Counted from the first letter of the stretch, positions 35,483 through 44,897 are shown. The stretch is 64,000 nt of DNA from an uncultured Draconibacterium sp. (GCF_963675585.1 NZ_OY776414.1:4071001-4135000), one strand, 5' to 3'. Made by a program: numbers and translations. Notes: generated by a model from the letters alone, not told the origin.

Positions 35483-36085
35483 CTATTTTTCCGGATACGA
35501 TATTTGTTCCAGTATCTTTTTAAAAACCTTCTCCACCGATTGCGCCAAAGGAACTTCCGAGGTATCAATAATCACATCGGCATCCACCGGTTTCTCAAAA
35601 GGAGCACTTACTCCGGTAAAATTTTTTATTAAACCTTTTCGTGCTTTCTCATACAAACCTTTTACATCGCGTTTTTCGCAAACCTCAAGGGGTGTATCAA
35701 TAAACAACTCAATAAAATCATCCTCACCAATTATACGTTTTGCCAAATTACGTATATCGTCGGTTGGACTAATAAATGCACAAAGAACGATTACGCCGCA
35801 ATTCATAATCAGTTTTGCCATTTCAGCAATCCGCCGAATGTTCTCTGTACGGTCTTCCTCTGAAAAAGTGAGGTTGTTGTTTATTCCTGAACGAATGTTA
35901 TCGCCATCGAGCAATTGGGTAAAATACCCCATTTCGAATAATTTCTTCTCCAGGGCCGAAGAAACAGTAGTTTTGCCTGAACCCGACAGGCCGGTAAACC
36001 AAATTACCTTTGCTTTTTGTTTTAAACGTATTTCTTTTGCTTCACGCGAAACAATTTTATCAAATACGGGATGTATATTTTTCAT
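35483..36085 (-). CDS. cysC: Adenylyl-sulfate kinase
   Basis: This 200-residue APS kinase phosphorylates adenylyl sulfate to PAPS. It has the Walker A loop TGLSGSGKTT (31-40), LDGDNIRSGINNNLTFSEEDRTENIRR (APS-binding region), CAFISPTDD (the conserved Ser region) and KGLYEKARKGLIKNFTGVSAPFEKP, which is highly diagnostic. PAPS is the donor for the sulfotransferase at 22.4-23.3 kb. No CysD/CysN sulfurylase is in the window. It is on the same strand as cysQ, separated from it by a 235-bp gap holding a small repeat. Confidence 0.95.
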   Translation of the reverse strand: MKNIHPVFDKIVSREAKEIRLKQKAKVIWFTGLSGSGKTTVSSALEKKLFEMGYFTQLLDGDNIRSGINNNLTFSEEDRTENIRRIAEMAKLIMNCGVIVLCAFISPTDDIRNLAKRIIGEDDFIELFIDTPLEVCEKRDVKGLYEKARKGLIKNFTGVSAPFEKPVDADVIIDTSEVPLAQSVEKVFKKILEQISYPEK

Positions 36086-36210
36086 AGTAAAAGTCGGAAG
36101 TCCGAAGTTGTATACCTACCCGGCCGTTGCCAAATCTTCCTTATTTGTTATTTCGTATTAATTACTACTACATACCTTAGTCAATCATTATAATTCGGAC
36201 ACAATTATTT

Positions 36211-36271
36211 GGTCTGTTTCAACTACGCTCGACATGACCAATTCTGTCAGACTGAGCGAAGTCGAAGTCTT
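36211..36271. repeat. Intergenic REP-like inverted repeat
   Basis: TTTCAACTACGCTCGACATGAC and GTCAGACTGAGCGAAGTCGAAG are complementary half-sites around a short spacer. It is similar in style to dispersed intergenic repeats of Bacteroidota, and sits between cysQ and cysC. Confidence 0.6.
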
Positions 36272-36320
36272 TAACGTCAATTCATCTTTCATATAACTTA
36301 AAAACACAAATTACTCTCAT

Positions 36321-37118
36321 TCAATGCACAATAAAAAAGGGATTTAGTAAATCTTCCTTATTGTACTTTAATGGTGTTTTATGGTCGGCCAAGGTAACAT
36401 TTTTTCCGGCGGCAACAGCAATGGCGTGTCCGGCGGCGGTGTCCCATTCCATGGTTGGACCAAAACGCGGATAGACATCAGCACTTCCTTCGGCAACCAT
36501 ACATATCTTTAAGGAGCTGCCTTTCGAAATAATCTCGATCTTGCCAAACTCCTCTTCCAGCTTTTTAATATAAACTACAGTCTCTTCGTTGCTGTGTGAA
36601 CGACTTCCAACTGCTGTAAATTTCCGGCCCGCATCAACCTCAGGTAAACGAATTCCGTTTTGTTTTATACGTTCAATGATCCAATCTTCAACTATTGACA
36701 CTGCATCCAGTTTCCAGGCGCCTTGTCCAACTTCCCCAAAGTACAGTGTTTTTGTTACCGGCACAAAAATAATACCCACAACAGGATCTCCGCTTTCCAC
36801 CAATGCAATATTTACCGTAAACTCACCATTACGCTTTATAAACTCTTTGGTACCGTCCAGGGGATCGACCAACCAGAATTTTTGCCATTGTTTTCGTTCT
36901 TTATAATCAATAGCCTTGCCTTCTTCGCTAAGAATTGGATACGGCGTTTTTAAAAGAGCCGCCTCAATTATTGTATGGCTTAATTTATCGGCAATGGTAA
37001 GTGGAGAATTATCTGCTTTGCGTTCGACAGAAAAATCCTGTTCCGGATCATTATAAATTTTCAGAATTTCTTCGCCCGCCTGAATGGCTGCATGAATTGC
37101 AACTGATATTTCATCCAT
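36321..37118 (-). CDS. cysQ: 3'(2'),5'-bisphosphate nucleotidase
   Basis: This 265-residue inositol-monophosphatase-fold enzyme hydrolyses PAP, the inhibitory by-product of sulfotransferases, to AMP. Motifs are ADNSPLTIADKLSH, ILSEEGK (metal-binding Glu pair), LVDPLDGTKEFIKRNGEFTVNIALV (metal-binding DPLDGT) and GPTMEWDTAAGHAI. It overlaps the upstream wbpB gene by 8 bp. Together with cysC and the sulfotransferase it supports sulfation of the glycan. Confidence 0.94.
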   Translation of the reverse strand: MDEISVAIHAAIQAGEEILKIYNDPEQDFSVERKADNSPLTIADKLSHTIIEAALLKTPYPILSEEGKAIDYKERKQWQKFWLVDPLDGTKEFIKRNGEFTVNIALVESGDPVVGIIFVPVTKTLYFGEVGQGAWKLDAVSIVEDWIIERIKQNGIRLPEVDAGRKFTAVGSRSHSNEETVVYIKKLEEEFGKIEIISKGSSLKICMVAEGSADVYPRFGPTMEWDTAAGHAIAVAAGKNVTLADHKTPLKYNKEDLLNPFFIVH

Positions 37119-38094
37119 TTTCTGTTTGTTTTGTCTGAGGTCGCAAAACTACCCATTCCTTAATTTTTAAGCAAACTTCCCTTTTTTCAGTATTGCCCAT
37201 CCTTATTTCTTCGGTGAGTTCAATACTCATCCTGGCATCATTTATTCCAAATCCGTTACCATCGAGTATGTTTTGGTACGTTGCAGTGTGTAAATCGGTA
37301 AAGCCGCCGCTAAACTCTATTTCTTTCCCATCCACTTTAATTGACCGAAAGGTTCTTTTACCAGCATTGCTAACAACATCAGGCAGGTCGGATGAATCGA
37401 GGCTTAAAAACCAATTCACTTTTGCTTTTTCGAGTTTTAGAAAGCCCGATGCTTTATCAGATTCGTAAGATTCAATTCTGTTTTCTTTAACCGCCCCAAA
37501 TATCCAGTTCAGCATATCGAAAAAATGAATTCCAATATTTGTTGCAATACCTCCCGATTTGTTAGCGTCTCCTTTCCAGCTTTTAAAATACCACTTACCT
37601 CGCGATGTAATGTACTGCAGATCCACCTCAAAAAAATCCTTATCTGATTTCTGAATTTGATCCCTTAATTGTACTATAGTTGGATGATATCGGAGTTGCA
37701 ATACGGTATACACCTTTTTCCCTGTCGCAGCTTCCAGTTGCTTTATTTTATCCAAATCTGTTGAATCAACAACCAAAGGCTTTTCGCAAATCACATCGCA
37801 TGCATTTTTTAATGCCAACTCAATGTGTTTAAAATGAAGATAGTTTGGCGAACAGATACTAATGTAATCCACCGGTTCACCTTTTTCTTTTGCTAATTGA
37901 AGAAATTGAACGAGTTCTTTTTCTGAAGTAAAAAACTCTGCCTCAGGAAAATAACTGTCCATGCGCCCCATTACATCAAAGGTGTCCATGGCACAAACCA
38001 GCTCGTTTCCGGTTTCTTTAATAGCTCTGATATGTCGTTCGGCTACAAACCCTGCAGCCCCTATTAATGCAAATCTTTTCATATTCTTTTTCAC
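37111..38094 (-). CDS. wbpB: UDP-GlcNAcA 3-dehydrogenase (WbpB/WlbA-type oxidoreductase)
   Basis: This 327-residue Gfo/Idh/MocA oxidoreductase has FALIGAAGFVAERHIRAIKETGN (NAD-binding, the WlbA-type GAAG-F/Y-A..RH signature), SICSPNYLHFKHIELAL, and VICEKPLVVD, which holds the catalytic Lys. It should oxidise C3 of UDP-GlcNAcA, the second step to UDP-2,3-diacetamido-2,3-dideoxyglucuronic acid. The other three enzymes of the pathway are the next recognisable pathway genes upstream. The start is the ATG at 38094, with a second Met four codons later. Confidence 0.9.
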   Translation of the reverse strand: MKKNMKRFALIGAAGFVAERHIRAIKETGNELVCAMDTFDVMGRMDSYFPEAEFFTSEKELVQFLQLAKEKGEPVDYISICSPNYLHFKHIELALKNACDVICEKPLVVDSTDLDKIKQLEAATGKKVYTVLQLRYHPTIVQLRDQIQKSDKDFFEVDLQYITSRGKWYFKSWKGDANKSGGIATNIGIHFFDMLNWIFGAVKENRIESYESDKASGFLKLEKAKVNWFLSLDSSDLPDVVSNAGKRTFRSIKVDGKEIEFSGGFTDLHTATYQNILDGNGFGINDARMSIELTEEIRMGNTEKREVCLKIKEWVVLRPQTKQTENG

Positions 38095-38160
38095 CGCAAA
38101 GGCGCAGAGGCGCTAAGTTTATTTTCTTTGCGACTCTGCGTCTCCGCGGTTAACTCTTTT
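38091..38160. repeat. Repeat bracketing the GxxExxY gene, copy A
   Basis: ACCGCAAAGGCGCAGAGGCG, CTAAGTTT, then TTTGCG-CTCTGCGTCTCCGCGG and TTAACTCTTTT. It is partly self-complementary and shares its layout with copy B (38561-38630) and, partly, copy C (40509-40566). Confidence 0.8.
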
Positions 38161-38161
38161 T

Positions 38162-38548
38162 CTAGAAATTATTTACAAACCTTCGAAATCCTAGTTTCAA
38201 CAAAGGAACATTAAAATTGATTAAGAATCCAAGTCTTTTGTCGGTTAGCTTTAAATGAGAAATAATTTGAGCTTCATGGACAGGTAACACTACCTCAACT
38301 GCTTTTAACTCAATTATAATTTCATTTTCTAACAAAATATCAATCCTGTAATCTTTATTTAATGCATAGCCCTTATAATTTAATTGAACAGGCACTTGAT
38401 TTTCTGCAAAAATTCCTCTCAGTTCAAACTCTTTCATTAGGCAGTGTTCATAAACCGATTCCAACAATCCTGGCCCCATTTCTTTATGAACAGTTATTGC
38501 CGCATCAAGAATTTCTTTTGACAGTTGGTTATATTGTTCCTTATTCAT
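38162..38548 (-). CDS. GxxExxY protein (PDDEXK_3 family)
   Basis: This 128-residue protein carries the defining motif in MGPGLLESVYEHCLMKEF (about 24-41), and further on YRIDILLENEIIIELKAV, a PD-(D/E)XK-like nuclease core (Asp, then ExK). The biological role is unknown. It interrupts an otherwise tight sugar-pathway operon between wbpA and wbpB and is bracketed by direct copies of a 70-bp repeat, which suggests independent mobility. Confidence 0.88.
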   Translation of the reverse strand: MNKEQYNQLSKEILDAAITVHKEMGPGLLESVYEHCLMKEFELRGIFAENQVPVQLNYKGYALNKDYRIDILLENEIIIELKAVEVVLPVHEAQIISHLKLTDKRLGFLINFNVPLLKLGFRRFVNNF

Positions 38549-38560
38549 ACTATTTCTTTA

Positions 38561-38630
38561 TCGCTAAGACGCCAAGGCGCTAAGTTTTTCTTTCTTTGCG
38601 GCTCAGCGACTCCGCGGTTAACTCTTTTTA
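38561..38630. repeat. Repeat bracketing the GxxExxY gene, copy B
   Basis: TCGCTAAGACGCCAAGGCGC, TAAGTTTTT, CTTTGCGGCTCAGCGACTCC, GCGGTTAACTC. It aligns with copy A in the same orientation and abuts the wbpA stop codon. Confidence 0.8.
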
Positions 38631-39938
38631 TAATTTATAAACCTTTTCCGAAGCCTCTTTTATTACATTTCGCAAATCAACAATCAATTCTGAATGTGCC
38701 TCAATAAAGCCGGCATCAAACACCGAATGATTGGTAGTTATTACAACACAATCGGCCAGTGATAAACTTTCTTTATTCAAATCCACCGAAGTAAACAATG
38801 CTCCTTCGGGAGTTTTTATGTTGGAAATAAACGGATCATGATAACTTACTTCGCCTCCTTTTTTAAGCACTTCATCTATAATTTTTAAAGCAGGAGATTC
38901 GCGCTCATCATTTATATCCGGTTTGTAGGCAACTCCCAAAAACAGTATTTTACTTCCGTTGATGGCCTTTTTATGTCGGTTTAAGGCAGAGGTAATTTTC
39001 AAAGTCATCCGGTGCGCCATTAATAAATCGATGTGACCGGCAGTATGAATCATTGATAATTCGAAGTTGAATTTACGGGCAATACTCTCCAGATAGAAGG
39101 GATCCAGCGGAATACAGTGCCCACCAATTCCCGGGCCAGGGTAGAAAGCCTGAAATCCAAATGGTTTTGTTTTGGCCGCTTCAATTACTTCCCAAATGTT
39201 TATGTCCATTTTTCCGGCTAAAAGTGCCAGTTCATTCACTAAACTTATATTTACCAAACGGTAGGTATTTTCCAGAATCTTCACCATTTCGGCCACCCGC
39301 GGCGAACTAACCAGATGAACCTCTTCAACCGCCAGTTTGTAAACAGCCTCTCCAATTTGCAAACCGTCGTTGTTTAAAGCACCTAAAACCTTGGGCGTAT
39401 TTTCGGTTGAATACACTGAATTTCCCGGATCAACACGCTCCGGAGAATAGCCCAACCAAAAGTCAATGCCTTCTTTTAATCCGGAGCTTTGCTCCAAAAT
39501 TGGCAATACAAATTCTTCGCTTGTAGTTGGGTAAGTTGTGCTTTCCAGACAAACAAAAGTACCTTTTGCGAGGTTCTCTCCTATTGCCTTACAAGCTGAC
39601 TCGATAAAAGTCATATCAGGTTTCCGAAACGTATCCAAAGGAGTTGGAACACAAATCAATATGGTGTCACAATCTTTTAATTCGGCAAAATTGGAGCTTG
39701 CAGAGATCGTCTTTTTGTGAACCAAATCACGAAATAAATCATCGTCAATATCTGCTATATAGTTTTCGCCGGTATTAATCTTTGTAACCTTCTCTTCCGA
39801 CACATCAAAACCAAGAACAGAAACACCTGATCGGGCAAATGCAACTGCCAGCGGAAGTCCGACATAACCTAAGCCAATTACTCCGACTTTTAACCGGCCA
39901 TCCTGAATTTTTTGTAATATATTTTCTTTATTACTCAT
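38628..39938 (-). CDS. wbpA: UDP-N-acetylglucosamine 6-dehydrogenase (WbpA type)
   Basis: This 436-residue nucleotide-sugar dehydrogenase has [22 protein letters not shown] (NAD-binding, about 17-38), CVPTPLD, the [21 protein letters not shown] active-site segment with the catalytic Cys, and [17 protein letters not shown] in the C-terminal domain. It oxidises UDP-GlcNAc to UDP-GlcNAcA. The WbpA/TuaD-like form rather than a UDP-glucose dehydrogenase is supported by the adjacent wbpB, wbpD and wbpE. It overlaps wbpD by 8 bp. Confidence 0.9.
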   Translation of the reverse strand: MSNKENILQKIQDGRLKVGVIGLGYVGLPLAVAFARSGVSVLGFDVSEEKVTKINTGENYIADIDDDLFRDLVHKKTISASSNFAELKDCDTILICVPTPLDTFRKPDMTFIESACKAIGENLAKGTFVCLESTTYPTTSEEFVLPILEQSSGLKEGIDFWLGYSPERVDPGNSVYSTENTPKVLGALNNDGLQIGEAVYKLAVEEVHLVSSPRVAEMVKILENTYRLVNISLVNELALLAGKMDINIWEVIEAAKTKPFGFQAFYPGPGIGGHCIPLDPFYLESIARKFNFELSMIHTAGHIDLLMAHRMTLKITSALNRHKKAINGSKILFLGVAYKPDINDERESPALKIIDEVLKKGGEVSYHDPFISNIKTPEGALFTSVDLNKESLSLADCVVITTNHSVFDAGFIEAHSELIVDLRNVIKEASEKVYKL

Positions 39939-40500
39939 TCTTATAAAGTTTCAGACTGTTTTCAAGAAGTACATACTTTTCTCCCGTTTCAGGGCAAATT
40001 AAATCATCTTTCAAAACAATTCCTGCCCTGCTCACCCATCCGGTTTGTTTCGCAGGCACTCCGGTCATTAAAGCAAAAGCTTTCACATCTTTTGTTACTA
40101 CAGCTCCTGCACCAATAAAACAATATTCGCCAAGTGTTATTCCGCAAATAATTGTTGCATTTGCCCCAACCGAAACTCCTTTTTTAACCAGGGTTGATTT
40201 GAATTCATTTTTCCGTTCAACTGCACTACGTGGATTTATCACATTTGTAAATACCATCGATGGCCCCAGAAAAACATCATCTTCACACACCACGCCATCG
40301 TACAACGAAACATTATTCTGGATTTTTACATTGTTCCCAATTTTTACATTGTTCCCCACAAAAACATTCTGCCCCAAAATACAACGTTCTCCAATTTCCG
40401 CAGTAGCCATAACATGACTAAAATGCCATATTTTTGTACCTTCTCCAATCTGAGCACCGTCATCTACTATTGCTGTTTCGTGTATAAATGATTTATCCAT
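39931..40500 (-). CDS. wbpD: UDP-GlcNAc3NA N-acetyltransferase (WbpD type)
   Basis: This 189-residue left-handed beta-helix acetyltransferase opens [28 protein letters not shown], the standard WbpD/WlbB opening. Repeats [35 protein letters not shown] and [18 protein letters not shown] follow. It acetylates the 3-amino group to give UDP-GlcNAc3NAcA. The frame is open 27 codons further upstream, but that part reads through repeat copy C and is not family-like, so the ATG at 40500 is chosen. Confidence 0.92.
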   Translation of the reverse strand: MDKSFIHETAIVDDGAQIGEGTKIWHFSHVMATAEIGERCILGQNVFVGNNVKIGNNVKIQNNVSLYDGVVCEDDVFLGPSMVFTNVINPRSAVERKNEFKSTLVKKGVSVGANATIICGITLGEYCFIGAGAVVTKDVKAFALMTGVPAKQTGWVSRAGIVLKDDLICPETGEKYVLLENSLKLYKNE

Positions 40501-40508
40501 ATTATTAT

Positions 40509-40566
40509 TTTTACCGCGGAGACGCCATTTTTTTTGCGAACCAGCGTTTTTGCAGTTAACTATTTT
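40509..40566. repeat. Repeat of the GxxExxY-bracketing type, copy C
   Basis: ACCGCGGAGACGCCA, TTTGCG, ACCAGCG, then GCAGTTAACTATTTT. It is more degenerate than copies A and B, has no GxxExxY gene beside it, and overlaps the end of wbpE. Confidence 0.65.
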
Positions 40567-41680
40567 CATAGAAAGCTTCAATATTCTTCACAATATATTC
40601 CAACTGCTCTGCTTGTAATTCGGTGTGCATTGGCAAAGATAACACTGTTTCACTTAGTTTCTCGGCAACCGGAAAATCACCCTTCTTATAACCTAAATTC
40701 TTATAGGCTGCCTGTAAATGCAGTACCTTGGGATAATAAACCATTGACGGAATGCCTTTTTCTCTTAAATATTTTTGCAAGGCATCGCGTTTTTCCGTTC
40801 GAATGGTATATTGATGAAAAGTATGCGAACTGTACTTCACCCGAAGCGGCAAATCTATTTCGTCAATGTTTTTCAGCTTTTCGTCGTAAAACAGTGCTGC
40901 ATTTTGCCTGGCTTTTATATGTTTTTCAATGTACTTCAATTTTACTTCAAGAATTGCGGCCTGCATACTGTCTAATCTCGAATTCATCCCAATTCGTTCG
41001 TATTCGTATTTAGCTTTCATCCCATGGTTTGCCACAGACCGGATTTTATTAACCAGCTGTTCGTCTTTTGCATAAACGGCACCACCGTCGCCAAAAGCCC
41101 CCAGATTTTTCGAGGGGAAGAATGAATTACACCCAACATCTCCAATTGTGCCTGCATTTTTAACTGTACCATCTTCAAAATAAAAATCAGTTCCCAAGGC
41201 CTGACATGCATCTTCAACAACAAACAAAGAATACTTTCCCGCTAAGGTTAAAATTTTCTCCAAATCGGCACACTGTCCAAATAAATGAACAGGTAAAATA
41301 GCTTTTGTTTTATCCGTAATTACTGCTTCTATTAAATCAGCATTTAAATTATAAGTGTCTGCGCAAACATCAACAAAAACAGGTTTCATTCCCATTAAAA
41401 CAGCTGTTTCTACTGTTGAGACAAATGTAAAGGGAGTGGTAATTATTTCATCTCCCGGTTGTAACTCAAGTGCCATAAAAGCCAGTTGCAAAGCATCAGT
41501 GCCATTTCCACAGCTTACTACATTCGTTTTCAGGTAAGTTGCAAGCTTTTCCTCAAAATCGAGCACTTTGCCGCTTTTAATAAAATGAGATGATTTTATT
41601 ACATCCTGAATGGCAGTATCTATTTCATCTTTCATGGTAAGATACTGTCCATATAAATCGCACATGTGGATTGTTTGCAT
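40556..41680 (-). CDS. wbpE: UDP-3-keto-GlcNAcA aminotransferase (WbpE type)
   Basis: This 374-residue DegT-family PLP enzyme has [17 protein letters not shown], the N-terminal D-L-x-x-Q/Y layout of WbpE/Wlb[32 protein letters not shown] and [17 protein letters not shown] (Schiff-base Lys) follow. It aminates C3 of the 3-keto sugar. It is the first gene of the minus-strand operon wbpE, wbpD, wbpA, (GxxExxY), wbpB, cysQ. WbpI-type epimerase to the manno form is not present in the window. Confidence 0.92.
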   Translation of the reverse strand: MQTIHMCDLYGQYLTMKDEIDTAIQDVIKSSHFIKSGKVLDFEEKLATYLKTNVVSCGNGTDALQLAFMALELQPGDEIITTPFTFVSTVETAVLMGMKPVFVDVCADTYNLNADLIEAVITDKTKAILPVHLFGQCADLEKILTLAGKYSLFVVEDACQALGTDFYFEDGTVKNAGTIGDVGCNSFFPSKNLGAFGDGGAVYAKDEQLVNKIRSVANHGMKAKYEYERIGMNSRLDSMQAAILEVKLKYIEKHIKARQNAALFYDEKLKNIDEIDLPLRVKYSSHTFHQYTIRTEKRDALQKYLREKGIPSMVYYPKVLHLQAAYKNLGYKKGDFPVAEKLSETVLSLPMHTELQAEQLEYIVKNIEAFYENS

Positions 41681-41794
41681 ATTCAGCGTGAGTTCTACCT
41701 ATTAAACTTTAAAAATATAAAATTAGTGTACAGTAAAGGTCATTCGAAATTTATTTTGCTTTTTTACATTCCAAAATCTGAGATCATTTAAGTT

Positions 41795-42316
41795 TTGAAA
41801 GAAAATCATCGCCTTCCTTCTGCCTTTTTTCAACGCGAAGTTACAGAGGTAGCTCCTGAAATATTGGGTAAAATTCTTATTCGAAAATTTGACGACGACT
41901 CGGTACAAAAATACACAATTACAGAGGTAGAAGCCTATCGGGGTCGAGACGACAAAGCCTGCCACGCCAATAAAGGAATGACTCCGCGAACTGAAGTAAT
42001 GTTTCGTGAAGGTGGCTTGGTTTATGTGTACCTGATATACGGAATGTACTGGATGCTAAATATTGTAACAGGAAAACTTAATGACGCATCGGCAGTTCTC
42101 ATTCGCGGAATAGAAGAAATTCATGGTCCGGGAAGAGTGGGAAAAGCACTACAACTTGACAAATCGTTTTATGGAACAGATCTATCTCGTTCCGATAGAA
42201 TTTGGATTGAAGATACCGATACTAAAGTTTCTTACAAAGCAGTTCCTCGAGTTGGGATAGACTATGCCGGCGAACCATGGATTAGTATTCCGTGGCGATT
42301 TATTCTTGAAAAATAA
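41795..42316 (+). CDS. DNA-3-methyladenine glycosylase (AAG/MPG family)
   Basis: This 173-residue enzyme of the AAG fold removes alkylated purines from DNA. It has LPSAFFQREVTEVAPEILGKIL at the start, ITEVEAYRGRDDKACHA with the catalytic Glu, VYVYLIYGMYWMLNIVTG (minor-groove Tyr) and VLIRGIEE, GPGRVGKAL. The start is a TTG at 41795, because an in-frame stop lies 6 bp upstream and the first ATG (about codon 69) is inside the catalytic core. It is divergent from wbpE and unrelated to the polysaccharide genes. Confidence 0.9.
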   Translation: MKENHRLPSAFFQREVTEVAPEILGKILIRKFDDDSVQKYTITEVEAYRGRDDKACHANKGMTPRTEVMFREGGLVYVYLIYGMYWMLNIVTGKLNDASAVLIRGIEEIHGPGRVGKALQLDKSFYGTDLSRSDRIWIEDTDTKVSYKAVPRVGIDYAGEPWISIPWRFILEK

Positions 42317-42331
42317 CCAATGCAGAATACT

Positions 42332-42375
42332 CAATGTTCAATGTAAAACACTTGAGAATTGTATATTGAACATTG
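42332..42375. repeat. Inverted repeat after the glycosylase gene
   Basis: CAATGTTCAAT (42332-42342) and its complement near 42364-42375 form an 11-bp stem. No T run follows, so a terminator role is uncertain; the sequence resembles low-complexity TTCAATGT intergenic repeats. Confidence 0.45.
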
Positions 42376-42501
42376 GATATTGGAAATTTCCTTTAGTATT
42401 AAACCTTGTTTTTTGTACTTAATTGTACTTATTAATAGGGATCTCTCCTCGTTCCTCTTCGAGATTACACTCTGCTAACTGAAACTGCGACTGAATACTT
42501 C

Positions 42502-43944
42502 TTAATTCTTTCCAATTACAAACCTGTCGTACAACCAAAGAAATACAACTGCCGAAACGGCAATTCCTGAAAAAACAATCCAGATATTTGATGGGTGGTA
42601 ACTTTTCCAAAGAAAGTTGGTTAATTCCACCTGCGACATATTCATTTTATCGGCAGCCTGACTAAAAAAGTCATTCTTTGTAAACTCAACTGAAAATTCG
42701 GATGGAAATTCCAAACCGCGCTTTGCCACTTCCTTCTGAAGCAAAAAATATTTATCTGAAATACCTTCGTAAAAATCGCCCGACAACCAACCTGCCAGTT
42801 TATGCGCAGCCGCAATGGGTAAGAACGAAGTTCCCATATACAATGCTTTTTTATCGGCCGGAGCAATTTTACCCACATACTCGGTAAACTTGGGCGAACT
42901 TCCCATTTCACCCAGGGCAAAAATCAGCACGCCCAATAAAATTAACCATCCACTTTGGGTTGAAAACATTAATCCCAAACCTCCGGAAAGAACAAGAATT
43001 CCTCCCATCATGGCAGCCAATGGACGAAAACGCATTACAAAAGCCGACACCATTATTTGGAAAACAATAATAAAAAATGAATCCATACTGGTCATCGACA
43101 CGGCACTAATGGCTCCATGATCTCCGATAGTTTCGGCCAACCAGGGCCAAACCATATGTAAACCGTTATACACTACCGTGGTATCAATCCACTGGTCCAC
43201 AAAAATTCCGAATGAATAATACAACTGGTTAAAAGCGGTCCAAAACAAAATCATTATTACTAAAAACAATACATATTTCCAGTTTTGCAGCGTAATAAAA
43301 ATGTTTTTAAACGCCTGTACAATATTGGTAATAAGCTTCGTATCATCCTTTTCTCTTCCCGGTTCTTTAAAAAAGAAAAGAGTAACCAAAACATTAATTC
43401 CAATAACAGCAATTGCCATAAAGAAAACATATTCCCAACTTAGTTTTAGTAATGCTCCGGCGATAAATGGCCCAATAAATCCACCGATGTTAACCATCAT
43501 ATAAAAAATACCAAACCCAATTGAAGCCGTTTCTTCGTCGGTAGTTTTAGCAATCATTGCCGAAATAATTGGTTTAAAAAGTGCTCCACCCACACAAGTC
43601 CATACAAAAGCAAAGTACACCAGGCCAAATCCTTCAAATATATTGATCATATAAAAGCCCGACGCATAAATGGCAAAAGCCAGCAACAGTATTTTTTTGT
43701 ACCCCACTTTGTCGGCAATGGCTCCGGTAAGTACCGGTAAAAAATAAAGCAAAGCCGAGCCGGTTCCCATAATTGCACCTTTTTGCCCATTCGAGAATCC
43801 CAAAGCTCCTGTATCGGATGATCCAACCAGAAAAATCGGGAATGCCAGATAAAAACCATACCAGGCCCACCTTTCGAATAACTCTATTGTATTCGAAGTC
43901 CAAAAACTCTTATTGTACTTTTTAAATACTTTTACAATTGCCAT
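42502..43944 (-). CDS. MFS/POT-like transporter
   Basis: This 480-residue protein has about 12 transmembrane helices. FWTSNTIELFERWAWYGFYLAF near the N-terminus resembles the ExxERFxYY motif of proton-dependent oligopeptide transporters, here E-x-x-E-R-W-x-W-Y. Helix 2-3 loop GAIADKVGYKKILL is the MFS A-motif, and GEMGSSPKFTEYVGKIAP resembles the POT FSYSQAP region only loosely. A long hydrophilic segment (about 390-445) separates the last helices. The substrate is unknown, though peptides are a reasonable guess. Confidence 0.75.
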   Translation of the reverse strand: MAIVKVFKKYNKSFWTSNTIELFERWAWYGFYLAFPIFLVGSSDTGALGFSNGQKGAIMGTGSALLYFLPVLTGAIADKVGYKKILLLAFAIYASGFYMINIFEGFGLVYFAFVWTCVGGALFKPIISAMIAKTTDEETASIGFGIFYMMVNIGGFIGPFIAGALLKLSWEYVFFMAIAVIGINVLVTLFFFKEPGREKDDTKLITNIVQAFKNIFITLQNWKYVLFLVIMILFWTAFNQLYYSFGIFVDQWIDTTVVYNGLHMVWPWLAETIGDHGAISAVSMTSMDSFFIIVFQIMVSAFVMRFRPLAAMMGGILVLSGGLGLMFSTQSGWLILLGVLIFALGEMGSSPKFTEYVGKIAPADKKALYMGTSFLPIAAAHKLAGWLSGDFYEGISDKYFLLQKEVAKRGLEFPSEFSVEFTKNDFFSQAADKMNMSQVELTNFLWKSYHPSNIWIVFSGIAVSAVVFLWLYDRFVIGKN

Positions 43945-44156
43945 ACTTTGCCTTTTTTAGAAGCGCGCAAGGTAGCAAAACATGCAAAATGTCAAAAGTT
44001 ATATGCTAAAAGTTCATCAGAACCTGTTAAAAATCAGAAATAGAGATCGGCTTCCAGAAAGAAAATACAGGATTAATACACCAGAATTACGGCATAATAC
44101 AATCCCGTATCCAACACGGCTAAATAGTTGAACTCGCGTTTACAGCAACAGAAAAA

Positions 44157-44651
44157 TTAAAATTCCAGTTCGAAGAAAATCGACATAAACATGATAACCA
44201 TAATAATTAAAAACAGCATAATGAAAAATCCAACAACACCCACTTTAAATCCTTTGGATGCTTTCTCTTTTTTTGTGTTGTTAATTAAATGGTCGATTGA
44301 TTTAACAAGATTGTATGGAGCCTGATCGTTTTTAACGATGTAATCTGCCGCACCAATCTTCATGATTTTAACAGCTACTTCCAGGTTGTTCTGCCCACTT
44401 AAAAATATAAAATCGGTTTCAGGATATTCCTTTTGAATTTGAACCATTAATTCCAAACCCGTTTTCCCTTGCGTTGAATAATCGAGTATTATCAGGTCTG
44501 GCTTCAAATGAATATTCTTTAAACATTCTTCTCCACTTTTAAAGATTTTCAGATTTGTGAACTTTCGCGATTGCAGATGTCCAACAATCAAATCTTTGTA
44601 CACAACACTGTCTTCAATGATAAAAATTAGTGGATTTCTTGTCTTTTGCAT
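44157..44651 (-). CDS. Response-regulator receiver domain with C-terminal membrane anchor
   Basis: This 164-residue protein has a complete receiver domain: acidic pair Glu13/Asp14, phospho-acceptor Asp57 in LIILDYST, Ser85 and Lys107 (YIVKND). Instead of a DNA-binding output it ends, after a basic linker (KKEKASKGFK), in one long hydrophobic helix (about 137-160) and a short FFELEF tail. The receiver should therefore be tethered to the cytoplasmic face of a membrane. It has no neighbouring kinase; the nearest one is the broken gene at 47.8 kb. Confidence 0.82.
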   Translation of the reverse strand: MQKTRNPLIFIIEDSVVYKDLIVGHLQSRKFTNLKIFKSGEECLKNIHLKPDLIILDYSTQGKTGLELMVQIQKEYPETDFIFLSGQNNLEVAVKIMKIGAADYIVKNDQAPYNLVKSIDHLINNTKKEKASKGFKVGVVGFFIMLFLIIMVIMFMSIFFELEF

Positions 44652-44864
44652 AACTCCCTGTTTGTTGTTAAAGCTACTGTACTAAATTAATCTTTTTTTT
44701 GAAAGAACATAATAATGTACAGCTTGGCACAATTCTTAAACGTAATTATCTCAAATTTAGTTTAAAAATATGAGTGCAAAAACATTTTACATAAAAACAG
44801 AACCATTAAATTCAAAAAAAATGAGTTCTTGAAAACAGAAATCCTGATAATTGCGTAAAATAGG

Positions 44865-44872
44865 TACTTTTG
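44865..44872 (+). promoter_or_regulatory. Promoter -7 box of coaX
   Basis: TACTTTTG matches TAnnTTTG, 25 bp before the ATG. No good -33 box is seen at the usual distance. Confidence 0.45.
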
Positions 44873-44897
44873 GTATTCAATAATTAAACACAAAAAA

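Noticed and set aside
42332-42375. Terminator after the DNA glycosylase gene
   Set aside because: The stem is present but no T run follows, so it is recorded only as an inverted repeat.
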